Shown here piece after piece: positions 46,171 to 54,674 of a DNA stretch of 64,000 nucleotides. The position numbers and the translations under genes are program-made. The stretch comes from Rothia sp. (in: high G+C Gram-positive bacteria) (GTDB lineage Bacteria > Actinomycetota > Actinomycetes > Actinomycetales > Micrococcaceae). How positions within the stretch are numbered: position 1 is the first letter of the stretch; every line of letters begins with the position of its first letter. Under the pieces are notes generated by a model. It worked only from the letters and a program-made list of their open reading frames with translations, made no database searches and was not told the origin of the DNA. Location of the stretch: positions 1 through 64,000 of the forward strand of contig JAUNHE010000007.1 in NCBI GenBank assembly GCA_030524105.1, given 5' to 3'.

Positions 46171-47544
46171 TTAGTTTGTGACGGACGGGCCAATCCCATC
46201 CTGACTTTGGGTTTTTTCTTTGTCGTCGCTAAAGACGTCGGGAATACCGTCGGCATTTGTGTCGAGGCTTTCTTTCTGGGCCAGCTCCTTGTAGTGCCTG
46301 TTGCGCGAGCCCAGGATTCCTGCCCCCAGCAGAGCTGCTAGGAGGGATGCAGTCAGGATGGCAATCTTGGCGTAGTCGTTGTTGTGGGATCCAAGGCCAA
46401 AGGAGAGCTCGGCGATTAAGAGGGAGACGGTAAAGCCGATACCGCCCAGGCTGGCCAAACCTAGGATGTCTGTCCAGCTAATATCTGGGTCCAGCTTGGC
46501 TCCCTTTCGTCGAGTCAGCAGCCAGGTGGCCCCAAATATTCCTAGGATCTTGCCCAGGACTAGGGCGCAGATAATGCCCAGAGTAATAGGTTCTTTTATG
46601 GCCTGGCTTAAGCCCTGCCAGCCGCCCAGCTCTACCCCGGCAGAGAAGAAGGCAAAGACAGGCACACAAAAACCGGCAGAGAAGGGGCGCACTAGGTGCT
46701 CCAGATGTTCAGCTAGGCCCTGATCTGCTCCGGCAGCCCGGGTGCGGCTGGTGTGTTTGACTGGAATCATAAAGGCTAGGACAACACCGGCAACGGTGGC
46801 ATGAATACCCGAGTTAAGAAAAAGAGCCCAGACTACTGTCCCAAGGGGTAGCAGAATAAGCCAGGAGGCGCTGGCTTTAAGCTGGAAAAGAGTTTCACCT
46901 TTTCTAGCTAAGAGAGCGTAGATGAGGATGGGGATAAGTGAGATGGCAAGGTAGCCGATCTTAAGATCTGAGGTGTAGAAGAGGGCAATGATCATAATAG
47001 CTAAGAGATCATCGACAACGGCTAGGGTGAGCAGAAAGGTGCGTAAGGCTGCAGGCAGGTGGGTGCCAATAACAGCCAGAACAGCCAGAGCAAAGGCTAT
47101 ATCCGTTGCTGCGGGGATAGCCCAGCCTTTGAGGGCTTCTGCGCCGGAATTGAGGTTAATGAGGACGTAGATCAGGGCGGGTGTGGCCACGCCTGCAACC
47201 GCGGCAAGAACGGGCACTAACGCTTTGCCGGGTTTGCTCAGATCACCGATAACAAACTCTTTTTTGAGTTCAAGGCCGGCTAAGAAAAAGAAGACTGCCA
47301 GGAGTCCGTCTGCAGCCCAGTGGCCCAGGCTTAGTTGCAGGTGAAAGTTGGCGATGTCCCTGCCTAGGTAGCTATCGCGTAGGCCAAAGTAGAAGTCTGA
47401 GGCTGCGGTATTGGCCAGGATGAGCGCTAGGAGGCTGGCGCCCAGCAGAATACATCCGCCAATGGATTCCCGACGCAGAATATGGGATATTCGCTGTAAT
47501 TCCCGGTAGCTACCGCGGGAGAATCCGATGTTCTGACTAGACAT
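46171..47544 (-). CDS. nhaA: NhaA Na+/H+ antiporter with calcium-loop-like tail (copy 2)
   Basis: 457 aa, colinear with the downstream copy over its full length: N-terminal [20 protein letters not shown], central [21 protein letters not shown] and [11 protein letters not shown] with the paired Asp. The tail [14 protein letters not shown] repeats the calcium-binding-type loop. ATG 47544 with AAGGGGTG upstream. Probably the first gene of a two-gene unit. Two diverged antiporters side by side suggest different pH or ion optima; this is inference. Confidence 0.93.
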   Translation of the reverse strand: MSSQNIGFSRGSYRELQRISHILRRESIGGCILLGASLLALILANTAASDFYFGLRDSYLGRDIANFHLQLSLGHWAADGLLAVFFFLAGLELKKEFVIGDLSKPGKALVPVLAAVAGVATPALIYVLINLNSGAEALKGWAIPAATDIAFALAVLAVIGTHLPAALRTFLLTLAVVDDLLAIMIIALFYTSDLKIGYLAISLIPILIYALLARKGETLFQLKASASWLILLPLGTVVWALFLNSGIHATVAGVVLAFMIPVKHTSRTRAAGADQGLAEHLEHLVRPFSAGFCVPVFAFFSAGVELGGWQGLSQAIKEPITLGIICALVLGKILGIFGATWLLTRRKGAKLDPDISWTDILGLASLGGIGFTVSLLIAELSFGLGSHNNDYAKIAILTASLLAALLGAGILGSRNRHYKELAQKESLDTNADGIPDVFSDDKEKTQSQDGIGPSVTN

Positions 47545-48038
47545 AAGGCACCCCTTGAGATTGCTGAAAGTTTTACCCTGCCCATATTTATTGGGGAATT
47601 TTAACCAGACTTCTTAGCGTGTCCTTGCTGTCTGCTGATCATCTGGGATGGGTGTAAGCTTTCTGCCAGGCTACCATAAGTGTGGCTTAGTAGTTATTGA
47701 GTCTTGATTAGATCTGGCATCTTTGAAGGCGTATGATTTCACTTGGAACCTTTTTGGGCGATTACTGGTTTTTATAATGCGGGGGGCTCTAGCTTTTCTT
47801 GAAAGGCTGGTGCGGCAGTATTGTTCCAGAGCGCACATCTGGTTCTTGTATTCAATCGTTTACATAGGGAAAGTAGCTTTTAAATTCACTTTAATTGGCC
47901 GGACTAGGGGCAACAGTTGAGGTTCTTACCTCAGCATTCTATTAAAAATCGCTTCCTAGAACCCGGTTGAGATTAGACCGGTGCAGGCGAAAGCTATCTA
48001 CAGTTATAGGGGAATAACGGTGAGGAACGGAGAGAAGC
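47545..48038. promoter_or_regulatory. intergenic region between nhaA and marR
   Basis: Nearly 500 bases without a gene I can support. CCGGT (47963-47967) and ACCGG (47977-47981), nine bases apart, form a small dyad about 57 bases before marR and might be its operator. A 65-codon open frame at 47723-47920 is judged unconvincing. Confidence 0.35.
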
Positions 48039-48575
48039 ATGGCTGCAAAAGTTCAAAGTAACAGCGCAGATGCTGTGGAGGAGACTCCTTGGCTAAATGA
48101 GGAAGAGCGCGAGGGTTGGTTATTTCTTGCTTCGGTCTTCTTTAGTTTGCCGGGTCAACTTGAGAATCAGTTGCAGCGCGATGCAGGCTTAAGCTTTGTG
48201 GAGTATATGGTTTTGGCCATGCTTTCTGAAGCCCCTGAGCACTCGTTAACCATGACCGAACTAGCGCATCAAACAAATACGCTCTTGCCTAGGTTGTCTC
48301 GGGTGGTAACTCGGCTAGAAAAAAGCGGTTATGTTGAGCGTTCGGTGTGGTCGCGTGATCGGCGGGTTTCCATCTGCCATCTACGAGATGAAGGTTTTAA
48401 GAAGGTTCAGGAAGCCGCTCCGGGCCATGTGCTTGAGGTGCGGCGGCAGATCTTTAACCGGCTGGGGCCTCGTCAGGTGAAGCAGCTAGCCCGAATTGGG
48501 GAGTCGGTTTTGGGCGCCAAACCCTCGGAGGTTATCAACCTTTCGAGCGTAACCATATTCGACGGCACAGATTAG
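48039..48575 (+). CDS. MarR-family transcriptional regulator
   Basis: 178 aa. The winged-helix DNA-binding domain (about 55-125) shows the MarR pattern: LTMTELAHQTNTLLPRLSR (recognition helix), VTRLEKSGYVERS and the wing SRDRRVSICHL. Ligands of such regulators are usually phenolic compounds or oxidants. It is followed by a DoxX-type membrane gene, a common target of MarR regulators that sense quinones. GGAGAG precedes the ATG. Confidence 0.9.
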   Translation: MAAKVQSNSADAVEETPWLNEEEREGWLFLASVFFSLPGQLENQLQRDAGLSFVEYMVLAMLSEAPEHSLTMTELAHQTNTLLPRLSRVVTRLEKSGYVERSVWSRDRRVSICHLRDEGFKKVQEAAPGHVLEVRRQIFNRLGPRQVKQLARIGESVLGAKPSEVINLSSVTIFDGTD

Positions 48576-48597
48576 TGCGATATTGCTTTACATTATT

Positions 48598-48642
48598 AAG
48601 TACCGCTGTTTTTCTTCGGAATCGGTGGTACTTACGTTTTTA
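48598..48642 (+). terminator. weak hairpin terminator after marR
   Basis: AAGTACC (48598-48604) pairs with GGTACTT (48627-48633) with extra partial pairing inward, followed by ACGTTTTT. It probably ends the marR transcript. Confidence 0.5.
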
Positions 48643-48690
48643 AGGATCCTGCGAATTTGATCAGAATAGTATAGCAGTAGGATTTGTTGG

Positions 48691-48722
48691 TTGACAGGTA
48701 AAATAAGTATTGAGAGTGTAAT
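48691..48722 (+). promoter_or_regulatory. possible doxX promoter
   Basis: A perfect -35 TTGACA (48691-48696) is followed after 20 bases by TGTAAT (48717-48722), only three bases before the ATG. The spacing is long, so the -10 assignment is uncertain. No clear ribosome site precedes the ATG; a leaderless transcript is possible. Confidence 0.3.
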
Positions 48723-48725
48723 CCT

Positions 48726-49145
48726 ATGAGATTGAACCAAACATCACCCCTTTCGCTAGGTCTTTTGATTTTGCGTGCTGGTATTGGACTTGTATTTTTT
48801 ATACACGGATGGCAAAAATTTAATGAATCAACCATAGTCGGAACCACCGCTACTTTTATTGAAATGGGTATCCCTATGGCCGATATCGCTGCACCGTTTA
48901 CTGTCTACTCGGAAATGGTGGGCGGGGGGCTCATGCTGCTGGGCCTGCTGACACGGCTTGTTGCTTTGATTTACGTGTTTATTATGGCTGCAGCTATTCT
49001 CTTTGTGCACTACTCAGCCGGTTTTTATGCCTCGCAGGGCGGCTATGAATACCCGCTGCTGCTGGGTTTGGTTTCTTTAGCCTTGGTTTTGACCGGGGCC
49101 GGCAGATATTCGCTTGATGGTTTACTGCTAGCTGCGCGAAAGTAA
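48726..49145 (+). CDS. DoxX-family membrane protein
   Basis: 139 aa with four membrane helices. The DoxX signature LLILRAGIGLVFFIHGWQKF stands at the N-terminus, followed by a second helix pair and LVLTGAGRYSLDGL at the end. DoxX proteins act in thiol/quinone and oxidative stress responses at the membrane. The marR gene 150 bases upstream and the quinol monooxygenase-like gene at 56487 fit a redox theme. Confidence 0.88.
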   Translation: MRLNQTSPLSLGLLILRAGIGLVFFIHGWQKFNESTIVGTTATFIEMGIPMADIAAPFTVYSEMVGGGLMLLGLLTRLVALIYVFIMAAAILFVHYSAGFYASQGGYEYPLLLGLVSLALVLTGAGRYSLDGLLLAARK

Positions 49146-49279
49146 TCTTAATCTTCGGTTGTATGTATCTTTTGTGGCTCGCATCCTTGTAATGTAAAGA
49201 GTAGGGCTTCTTCTTCATCAGAAACCTACCACGGCTTCTTTAGGTGGTTGAAAGTAAAGCGGATCACGGGAGATCGATC

Positions 49280-50548
49280 ATGGGGTCGCATAAAAAACTT
49301 GGCCTTTTACTGACTGCTGTTCTATTAGCAGTATCTGCTTGTTCTGCCCAACCGGTGCAGGATGCTGACCAAGAAAATGCTGCATATATAAAATCCGGTA
49401 GTCAGGACCAGCAGTTGGATCAAGATCAGCGCCTTGCTCAGGCCCAGCGGCTGGGTGCTAGCTACGATTATCAGGCAGCTCTGGATCTTCTTCAGGGTGT
49501 GCCCGGTAGCGAGGCCGAGCGGCTTCGGTCAGAGCTTGAGCAGGCTAAGCAAGAGGCCCTTGTTTGGCAGCATCCCGAAAAAATACCGCATCTTTTTGTG
49601 CACTCCTTGATTGTTGATACAGAGCGAGCTTTTGACGGAGATCAGGATGCTCAGGGTTACGCAGACTACATGGTAACCGTGCGGGAGTTTAAAGAGATAC
49701 TTAAGCAGCTCTACCAGCGCGATTATGTCTTGGTTAACCCTGAGTACGTAGCCAACAAGGGCTCGGGCACGATGGAATATCAAAAAATCCTGCTCCCTCA
49801 AGGTAAAAAGCCGCTGGTGCTCTCGCAAGATGACACTAACTATTACGAGTATATGGAAGGGGACGGTTTTGCTAAAAACCTGACCCTTGATGCCCAGGGT
49901 AAGGTCGTTAACACCTATCTTGATGCCGCTGGTCGGGAGCATCTGGGCGCTTACGACATGGTGCCCTTGGTGGACGAGTTTGTGGCCGAGCATCCGGATT
50001 TTTCTTACCGCGGCTCTAAAGGAATTATTGCCCTAACGGGATATAACGGTGTTCTGGGTTATCGGACCTCCGCCCTGATCTACCCGGATTCAGCTAGCCG
50101 GGAGCAGGACACGCAGCAGGCCCGTCGGGTGGCTGACGCCATGAAAAGCAATGGCTGGGTCTTTGCCTCCCACTCCTGGGGGCACATTAACTATGGTCAG
50201 CTTTCGGCCGGGGCTGTGGCTGCCGATGCCGATAAATGGGATCGGGAAGTTAAGCCTATTGTGGGAGGCAGCCAGCTCCTTATTTACCCTTTCGGTGCGG
50301 ATATTTCTGATGTTAGGCCTTATGGCGGCCAAAAGTATCGGGATCTTTCTTCGCGCGGATTCAGTAGCTTTTTTAATGTTGATGCTTCTGTGCCGGCCTG
50401 GCAGCAGCTTGGCCAGGGCTACTGGCGCCAGGCCCGTATTAATGTGGATGGCCTACGGTTTGCTTACGCTAAAAGCCAGGGCGAACAGATTTTACAGCCC
50501 TTTTTTGACCTGGACCAAGTTATTGATCCGGCCCGGCCGTCTTCCTAA
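49280..50548 (+). CDS. lipoprotein polysaccharide deacetylase-like (NodB) protein
   Basis: 422 aa. Signal peptide with a VSAC lipobox (Cys at about 21), a helical Gln-rich spacer, then a NodB-type domain. The metal-binding motifs appear as LVLSQDDTNYYEYM (Asp-Asp) and ASHSWGHINY (H-x3-H), and LLIYPFGADI is the third motif. It would remove acetyl groups from peptidoglycan or another surface glycan. ATG 49280 is chosen because GGGAGA lies at the right distance and the signal peptide then starts MGSHKKLGLLL. The DnaA-box cluster begins right behind its stop. Confidence 0.85.
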   Translation: MGSHKKLGLLLTAVLLAVSACSAQPVQDADQENAAYIKSGSQDQQLDQDQRLAQAQRLGASYDYQAALDLLQGVPGSEAERLRSELEQAKQEALVWQHPEKIPHLFVHSLIVDTERAFDGDQDAQGYADYMVTVREFKEILKQLYQRDYVLVNPEYVANKGSGTMEYQKILLPQGKKPLVLSQDDTNYYEYMEGDGFAKNLTLDAQGKVVNTYLDAAGREHLGAYDMVPLVDEFVAEHPDFSYRGSKGIIALTGYNGVLGYRTSALIYPDSASREQDTQQARRVADAMKSNGWVFASHSWGHINYGQLSAGAVAADADKWDREVKPIVGGSQLLIYPFGADISDVRPYGGQKYRDLSSRGFSSFFNVDASVPAWQQLGQGYWRQARINVDGLRFAYAKSQGEQILQPFFDLDQVIDPARPSS

Positions 50549-50571
50549 TTTTTCTGTTATATCCACAGGAC

Positions 50572-50597
50572 TTATCCACACCGTGGAAAACTTACAG
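50572..50597 (+). repeat. 26-bp direct repeat, copy 1
   Basis: A 26-base unit beginning with a DnaA box (TTATCCACACCGTGG) and ending AACTTACAG. It is identical to 50883-50908, and partial similarity continues for about ten more bases. The duplication contains the DnaA box, so it probably belongs to the DnaA-binding array. Confidence 0.85.
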
Positions 50598-50882
50598 ATC
50601 TGTTATTACAGACCTGTTAGCTAGGTGTATGGGATAGTCAGCTTAGGTCTATAGCTGCTTATTGCCCGGAATCTAGCCTCGGACAGCTGCTGTCCTTGGC
50701 CAGGTTTATTGTCTATCTTGGATCCTACCTCTCTGGGACCCAAGAGAAATCCACAGCTGTGGATAACTCTGTGAACAATATCCACTTAAGGTTGATTTTT
50801 ACCCAAGTGAAGATGGATTTTTGCTGAGATAGACCTTAAATAAGCTTAAAATAAGCGCAGGGGATGGCTTTATCCACAGAGT

Positions 50883-50908
50883 TTATCCACACCGTGGAAA
50901 ACTTACAG
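50883..50908 (+). repeat. 26-bp direct repeat, copy 2
   Basis: Identical to 50572-50597. It lies directly left of the AT-rich TTCGA block, and another perfect DnaA box sits just 13 bases further upstream (50870-50878). Confidence 0.85.
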
Positions 50909-50918
50909 TCCTGTGATT

Positions 50919-50955
50919 TTCGAACAGTTTTCGATAATGTTCGAATTTTTTTCGA
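50919..50955 (+). repeat. helically phased TTCGA motifs
   Basis: TTCGA begins at 50919, 50930, 50940 and 50951, that is at steps of 11, 10 and 11 bases, matching one DNA turn. The sequence between is A/T-rich. The phasing puts all four motifs on one face of the helix, which fits cooperative protein binding or an origin unwinding element. Confidence 0.7.
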
Positions 50956-51252
50956 GAATTTTAGCTTGCCGGACAGGAGATTCTCAGCTGATCTAACCTG
51001 TGGGGTGTAAACGTATTCGATCTACCCACAGCTTTATCCACTGACTGTGGATAACTTTTTTACACAGTGCACACAGCATGTGGATAAGTTGACGGGAGCT
51101 AAGCCGGGCTGCCTCCCTGGGGTGCACGCCTGGCAAGAGCATAACCCGCTCTGAGCTGCGAAACAGTTGGTTAGCAACCGTGCAATCACCTTCGATAGTG
51201 CGTAGACTGAAGGACTGAAACTGTTTCTGAGGAAAAGAAAGGTGACTTCCCG

Positions 51253-51885
51253 ATGGCTGAGAAGTACGTTCTACCCGAACTACCCTACGATTATGCTGCT
51301 TTAGAGCCGCATATTTCTGCCCGTATCATGGAGCTGCACCACGATAAGCACCACGCAACCTATGTTGCTGGGGCCAATACAGCCCTAGAAAAAATGGAAG
51401 AAGCCCGGGCTAAAGGGGACTATGCCAATATTGGCAAGCTCTCTAAGGATCTGGCCTTTAACCTCGGCGGTCATACCAACCATTCAATCTTCTGGACCAA
51501 CCTTTCCCCTGAGGGTGGCGACAAGCCCACCGGTGAGCTGGCCGCTGCCTTGGACGATAACTTTGGCTCCTTTGATGCCTTCCGGGATCATTTTGCTAAT
51601 GTTGCCCTAACCCTGCAGGGCTCTGGCTGGGCAATTCTGGCCTGGGATACGGTGGGCAAGCGTCTTGTCATTGAGCAGCTTTACGATCAGCAAGGCAATA
51701 TTTCTGTGGCTCTGATCCCTGTGCTGCAGCTAGATATGTGGGAACATGCTTTCTATCTGGATTACCAGAACGTCAAGGCAGACTATGTCAAAGCCTTTTG
51801 GAACATCGTTAACTGGGCTGATGTACAAGCTCGTTTTGATCGTGCTGTTTCACAGACCAAGGGCTTGATCATTCCTGAAGCCTAG
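51253..51885 (+). CDS. sodA: Fe/Mn superoxide dismutase
   Basis: 210 aa, usual SOD length. Metal ligands are His29 (ELHHDKHH), His77 (NHSIFW), Asp161 and His165 (LDMWEHAFY). It converts superoxide to hydrogen peroxide and oxygen in the cytosol. AAAGGTGA precedes the ATG. Fe versus Mn cannot be decided safely, though [10 protein letters not shown] and the LQGS motif before it are common in Mn or cambialistic enzymes. Confidence 0.96.
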   Translation: MAEKYVLPELPYDYAALEPHISARIMELHHDKHHATYVAGANTALEKMEEARAKGDYANIGKLSKDLAFNLGGHTNHSIFWTNLSPEGGDKPTGELAAALDDNFGSFDAFRDHFANVALTLQGSGWAILAWDTVGKRLVIEQLYDQQGNISVALIPVLQLDMWEHAFYLDYQNVKADYVKAFWNIVNWADVQARFDRAVSQTKGLIIPEA

Positions 51886-51908
51886 GCCGGCTAGCTAGTG
51901 TATTGGAT

Positions 51909-51945
51909 CTGCCGTCTCCTGGTGAGGGGGCGGCAGACTTCCTTA
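51909..51945 (+). terminator. hairpin terminator after sodA
   Basis: CTGCCG (51909-51914) pairs with CGGCAG (51931-51936), with C/G pairs continuing inward, then ACTTCCTT. It stands 24 bases after the sodA stop. Confidence 0.65.
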
Positions 51946-52116
51946 AAGAGGGAGCTGGAGTAGGGCCAAAAAATTTAATCTTGTAAACATTTTGGTGGGA
52001 TCCCTTTCCAAAATAAGAGCAAATGGTTTAGTTTGTAATGCAGGTCATAAGACTGATGCTGCGGGCATCATAAGTAAACCGGCTGAACCGGCAGCCCACG
52101 ACGAACGGAGTCTGGC

Positions 52117-53547
52117 TTGGCAACAACCCTTCAAAGGTTATTAAGCCGCAAACCTATCAGCGAAGACCTGGGCATTGATGATCCCCACGGCAAGACTGGG
52201 CTTGTTCGCAATATCGGCCTACCGCAGCTTGTGTCCTTAGGTGTAGGGGCAACTATCGGCACCGGTATCTTTTTTATTCTTTCGGAAACCGTGCCCCTAG
52301 CCGGTCCGGCCGTCATCATTTCCTTTGTTATCGCCGGCATTGTAGCTGGCTTAACTGCCCTCTGCTATGCAGAGATGGCCGGGGCGGTTCCTGTTGCCGG
52401 TTCTTCCTACTCCTACGCCTATGCAACTATGGGTGAAGGTGTTGCTGTCCTCATCGGTGCCTGTCTCCTGCTGGAGTACGGGGTATCGGCGGCAGCGGTG
52501 GCGGTGGGCTGGTCCCAGTACATCAATGAGCTTTCCAGTAGCCTCTTTCAGGTCAGCCTGCCTCAGGCTCTTTCCTATTCTCCCGAAGAAGGCGGGCTGA
52601 TCAACCTACCGGCAGTTATTCTTGTTCTGGGGTGCGCCCTGCTACTCTCCCGGGGGGCCCGGGAATCCACCACCATGAATACCATTATGGTGGCTATCAA
52701 ACTCCTGGTGCTGCTGCTTTTTATAGGTGTGGGCCTGCAAGGCTGGCATACAGATCACTTTGCCGGTTTCTGGGATGCAGGCGCCGGTGGGATCTTGGGG
52801 GCGGCCGGAATGGTCTTCTTTACCTTTGTTGGTTTAGATGCAGTATCAACGGCAGGGGCCGAAGCTAAAAATCCCCGCCGCAATATGCCGCTGGCAATTA
52901 TCATCTCTTTACTTATTGTTACCGACTTCTACGTGGTGCTAGCCACCGTAGCCGTAGCGGCCCAGCCAGCGGCTGATTTTGCCGGGCAGAAGGCAGGCCT
53001 TGCCGCTATTCTCACTAAGATTACCGGAACCCCTATTTTCTCCAGCATTCTAGCTAGCGGGGCTATTATCTCCATTATTTCGGTAACATTGGTGGTGCTG
53101 TACGGCCAAACACGAATTCTTTATTCCATGTCGGTGGACGGCTTAATTCCACCTATTTTTAAAAAGGTTAATCCCCGGTCCAAGACCCCGGTGGCCAATA
53201 CCTGGATTGTTTGCGGCAGCGTTGCTCTTCTTGCCGGAGTCATTCCCATCAACTTTTTAGCTGAGATGACCTCCATTGGCACCTTGCTGGCCTTCCTGGT
53301 GGTATCGATCGGGGTCATGGTGCTACGGAGAACTCACCCACAGCTGCCCAGATCCTTTAAGGTTCCCCTTTACCCGCTGGTTCCTATCCTGTCCGTGCTG
53401 GGTTGCCTGATCATCATCAGCCGCCTGCAAAATATTACTATTCTGGTATGTGGCTTGTGGGTTATACTTTTTTATATCTATTACGCCTGTTACGGTTACC
53501 GGCACTCGGAGCTGGGTAAACAGCTTACACAAGCAAGAAAGAAGTAG
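52117..53547 (+). CDS. APC-family amino acid permease
   Basis: 476 aa with about twelve membrane helices. The APC signature GLPQLVSLGVGATIGTGIFF and the segment VFFTFVGLDAVSTAGAEAKN place it with the cationic amino acid transporter (YfnA/CAT) group. TTG start with CGGAG upstream. The aminotransferase gene follows after two bases, so uptake and transamination of the same amino acid is a reasonable guess. Exact substrate unknown. Confidence 0.9.
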   Translation: MATTLQRLLSRKPISEDLGIDDPHGKTGLVRNIGLPQLVSLGVGATIGTGIFFILSETVPLAGPAVIISFVIAGIVAGLTALCYAEMAGAVPVAGSSYSYAYATMGEGVAVLIGACLLLEYGVSAAAVAVGWSQYINELSSSLFQVSLPQALSYSPEEGGLINLPAVILVLGCALLLSRGARESTTMNTIMVAIKLLVLLLFIGVGLQGWHTDHFAGFWDAGAGGILGAAGMVFFTFVGLDAVSTAGAEAKNPRRNMPLAIIISLLIVTDFYVVLATVAVAAQPAADFAGQKAGLAAILTKITGTPIFSSILASGAIISIISVTLVVLYGQTRILYSMSVDGLIPPIFKKVNPRSKTPVANTWIVCGSVALLAGVIPINFLAEMTSIGTLLAFLVVSIGVMVLRRTHPQLPRSFKVPLYPLVPILSVLGCLIIISRLQNITILVCGLWVILFYIYYACYGYRHSELGKQLTQARKK

Positions 53548-53549
53548 CT

Positions 53550-54674
53550 ATGAAGATAGAAAGCTTTGCTGTAGAAGAGTGGCTTACCCGTTACGAGCAG
53601 CAGGCAGAGATTAATCTGGCCGAAACGTCTGTATCTGCCCTGAGCCTGCAGGAGCTCCTAGACTTAACCGCTAGCGGAGAGGAGTTCATGCAGCAGCTGC
53701 TGGCAACGCGGCTTAGTTATGGGCAGATTCCCGGTAGCCTTAGGTTACGCAAAGCTGTGGCTGCTACCTACCAGACGGTCTCAGCCGAGCAGGTGACCAT
53801 TACCCACGGAACCATTGGTGCCAACCATCTTGTGCACTTAAGCTTGGTCAACCCAGAGGACCACGTAATCACCTTTGCTCCTTCCTACCAGCAGCATCAG
53901 GCTCTTGCTGAGTCCATTGGGGCCCAGGTAACGGTATTAACGCTCAAGGAGCAGAATAGGTTTTTGCCAGATCCGGCAGATATTCAGGCAGCTATTAGGC
54001 CTAACACTAAACTGATTTGCTTAACAAACCCCAATAATCCCAGCTGCACACTCATGGGCCGCCAGCTCCTTCAAGAGGTATGTGAGCAGGCCCGGCAGGT
54101 AGGTGCCTATATTCTCAGCGATGAAGTTTACCGGGGGGCCGAAGCGGACGGGGTGGAAGCGGCTCCTGCCATCGTGGATCTTTATGAAAAAGGCATCTCT
54201 ACCGGCGGTGTTTCTAAGGCTTTGTCCCTACCGGGTCTGCGCCTAGGTTGGATCGCGGCTCCCCAGAAGCTGCTGGCAGATATTAACAAGCAGCGGGATT
54301 ATTCCATTATTTCTGTGGGGGCCATTGATGATCTTCTGGCAGCTTTGGCTCTAGAAAACAGGGAGATCCTGCTGGAGAGATCTCGAAGGATCCTCAGTGG
54401 CAATCGAGAGATCATTCAAGCCTGGCTTGCCCAGGAAGACAGGGTGAGCTGGTGCGCTCCCGATGCTGGGTCTTCAGCCCTGCTGAAGATCCCCAGCCAG
54501 TTACCGGATCAAGATTTTGCCTTAGGCCTGCTTAAGACCCGCGGGGTGCTGCTCGTGCCTGGGTCCTGTTTTGATATTCCCGGCTACTACCGCCTGGGTT
54601 ACACGAGCTCGCAAGAAACTTTAAGGCGGGGCTTAGCAGAAATTAGTGCCTACCTTACGGAGCTGGAGAACTAG
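53550..54674 (+). CDS. PLP-dependent aminotransferase, class I/II
   Basis: 374-aa fold type I aminotransferase. LSYGQIPGSLRLRKAV, TNPNNPSCTLM (substrate-carboxylate and PLP region), SDEVYRG and the Schiff-base lysine in GGVSKALSLPGLRLGW are present. It resembles the MalY/capreomycidine-synthase-like branch rather than classical aspartate aminotransferase. It is co-transcribed with the permease; its amino donor is unknown. The last 20 bases overlap the convergent lipoprotein gene. Confidence 0.88.
   Translation: MKIESFAVEEWLTRYEQQAEINLAETSVSALSLQELLDLTASGEEFMQQLLATRLSYGQIPGSLRLRKAVAATYQTVSAEQVTITHGTIGANHLVHLSLVNPEDHVITFAPSYQQHQALAESIGAQVTVLTLKEQNRFLPDPADIQAAIRPNTKLICLTNPNNPSCTLMGRQLLQEVCEQARQVGAYILSDEVYRGAEADGVEAAPAIVDLYEKGISTGGVSKALSLPGLRLGWIAAPQKLLADINKQRDYSIISVGAIDDLLAALALENREILLERSRRILSGNREIIQAWLAQEDRVSWCAPDAGSSALLKIPSQLPDQDFALGLLKTRGVLLVPGSCFDIPGYYRLGYTSSQETLRRGLAEISAYLTELEN

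Larger units (their letters stand above)
50549..51252. other. DnaA-box cluster, candidate replication origin or DnaA-titration site
   Basis: 704 bases without any gene. Six perfect copies of the DnaA box TTATCCACA occur: plus strand 50572-50580, 50870-50878 and 50883-50891; minus strand 50758-50766, 51046-51054 and 51079-51087. One-mismatch copies lie at 50559-50567 and 51034-51042. An AT-rich block (about 50911-50965) with four TTCGA motifs lies in the middle, as expected for an unwinding element. Chance would give far fewer than one perfect box in this length. dnaA and dnaN are not in the window, so it may be oriC in an unusual place or a secondary DnaA-binding locus. Confidence 0.75.

Noticed and set aside
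47723-47920. 65-codon open frame between nhaA and marR
   Set aside because: TTG start without ribosome site, composition like random A/T-rich sequence, no recognisable features.
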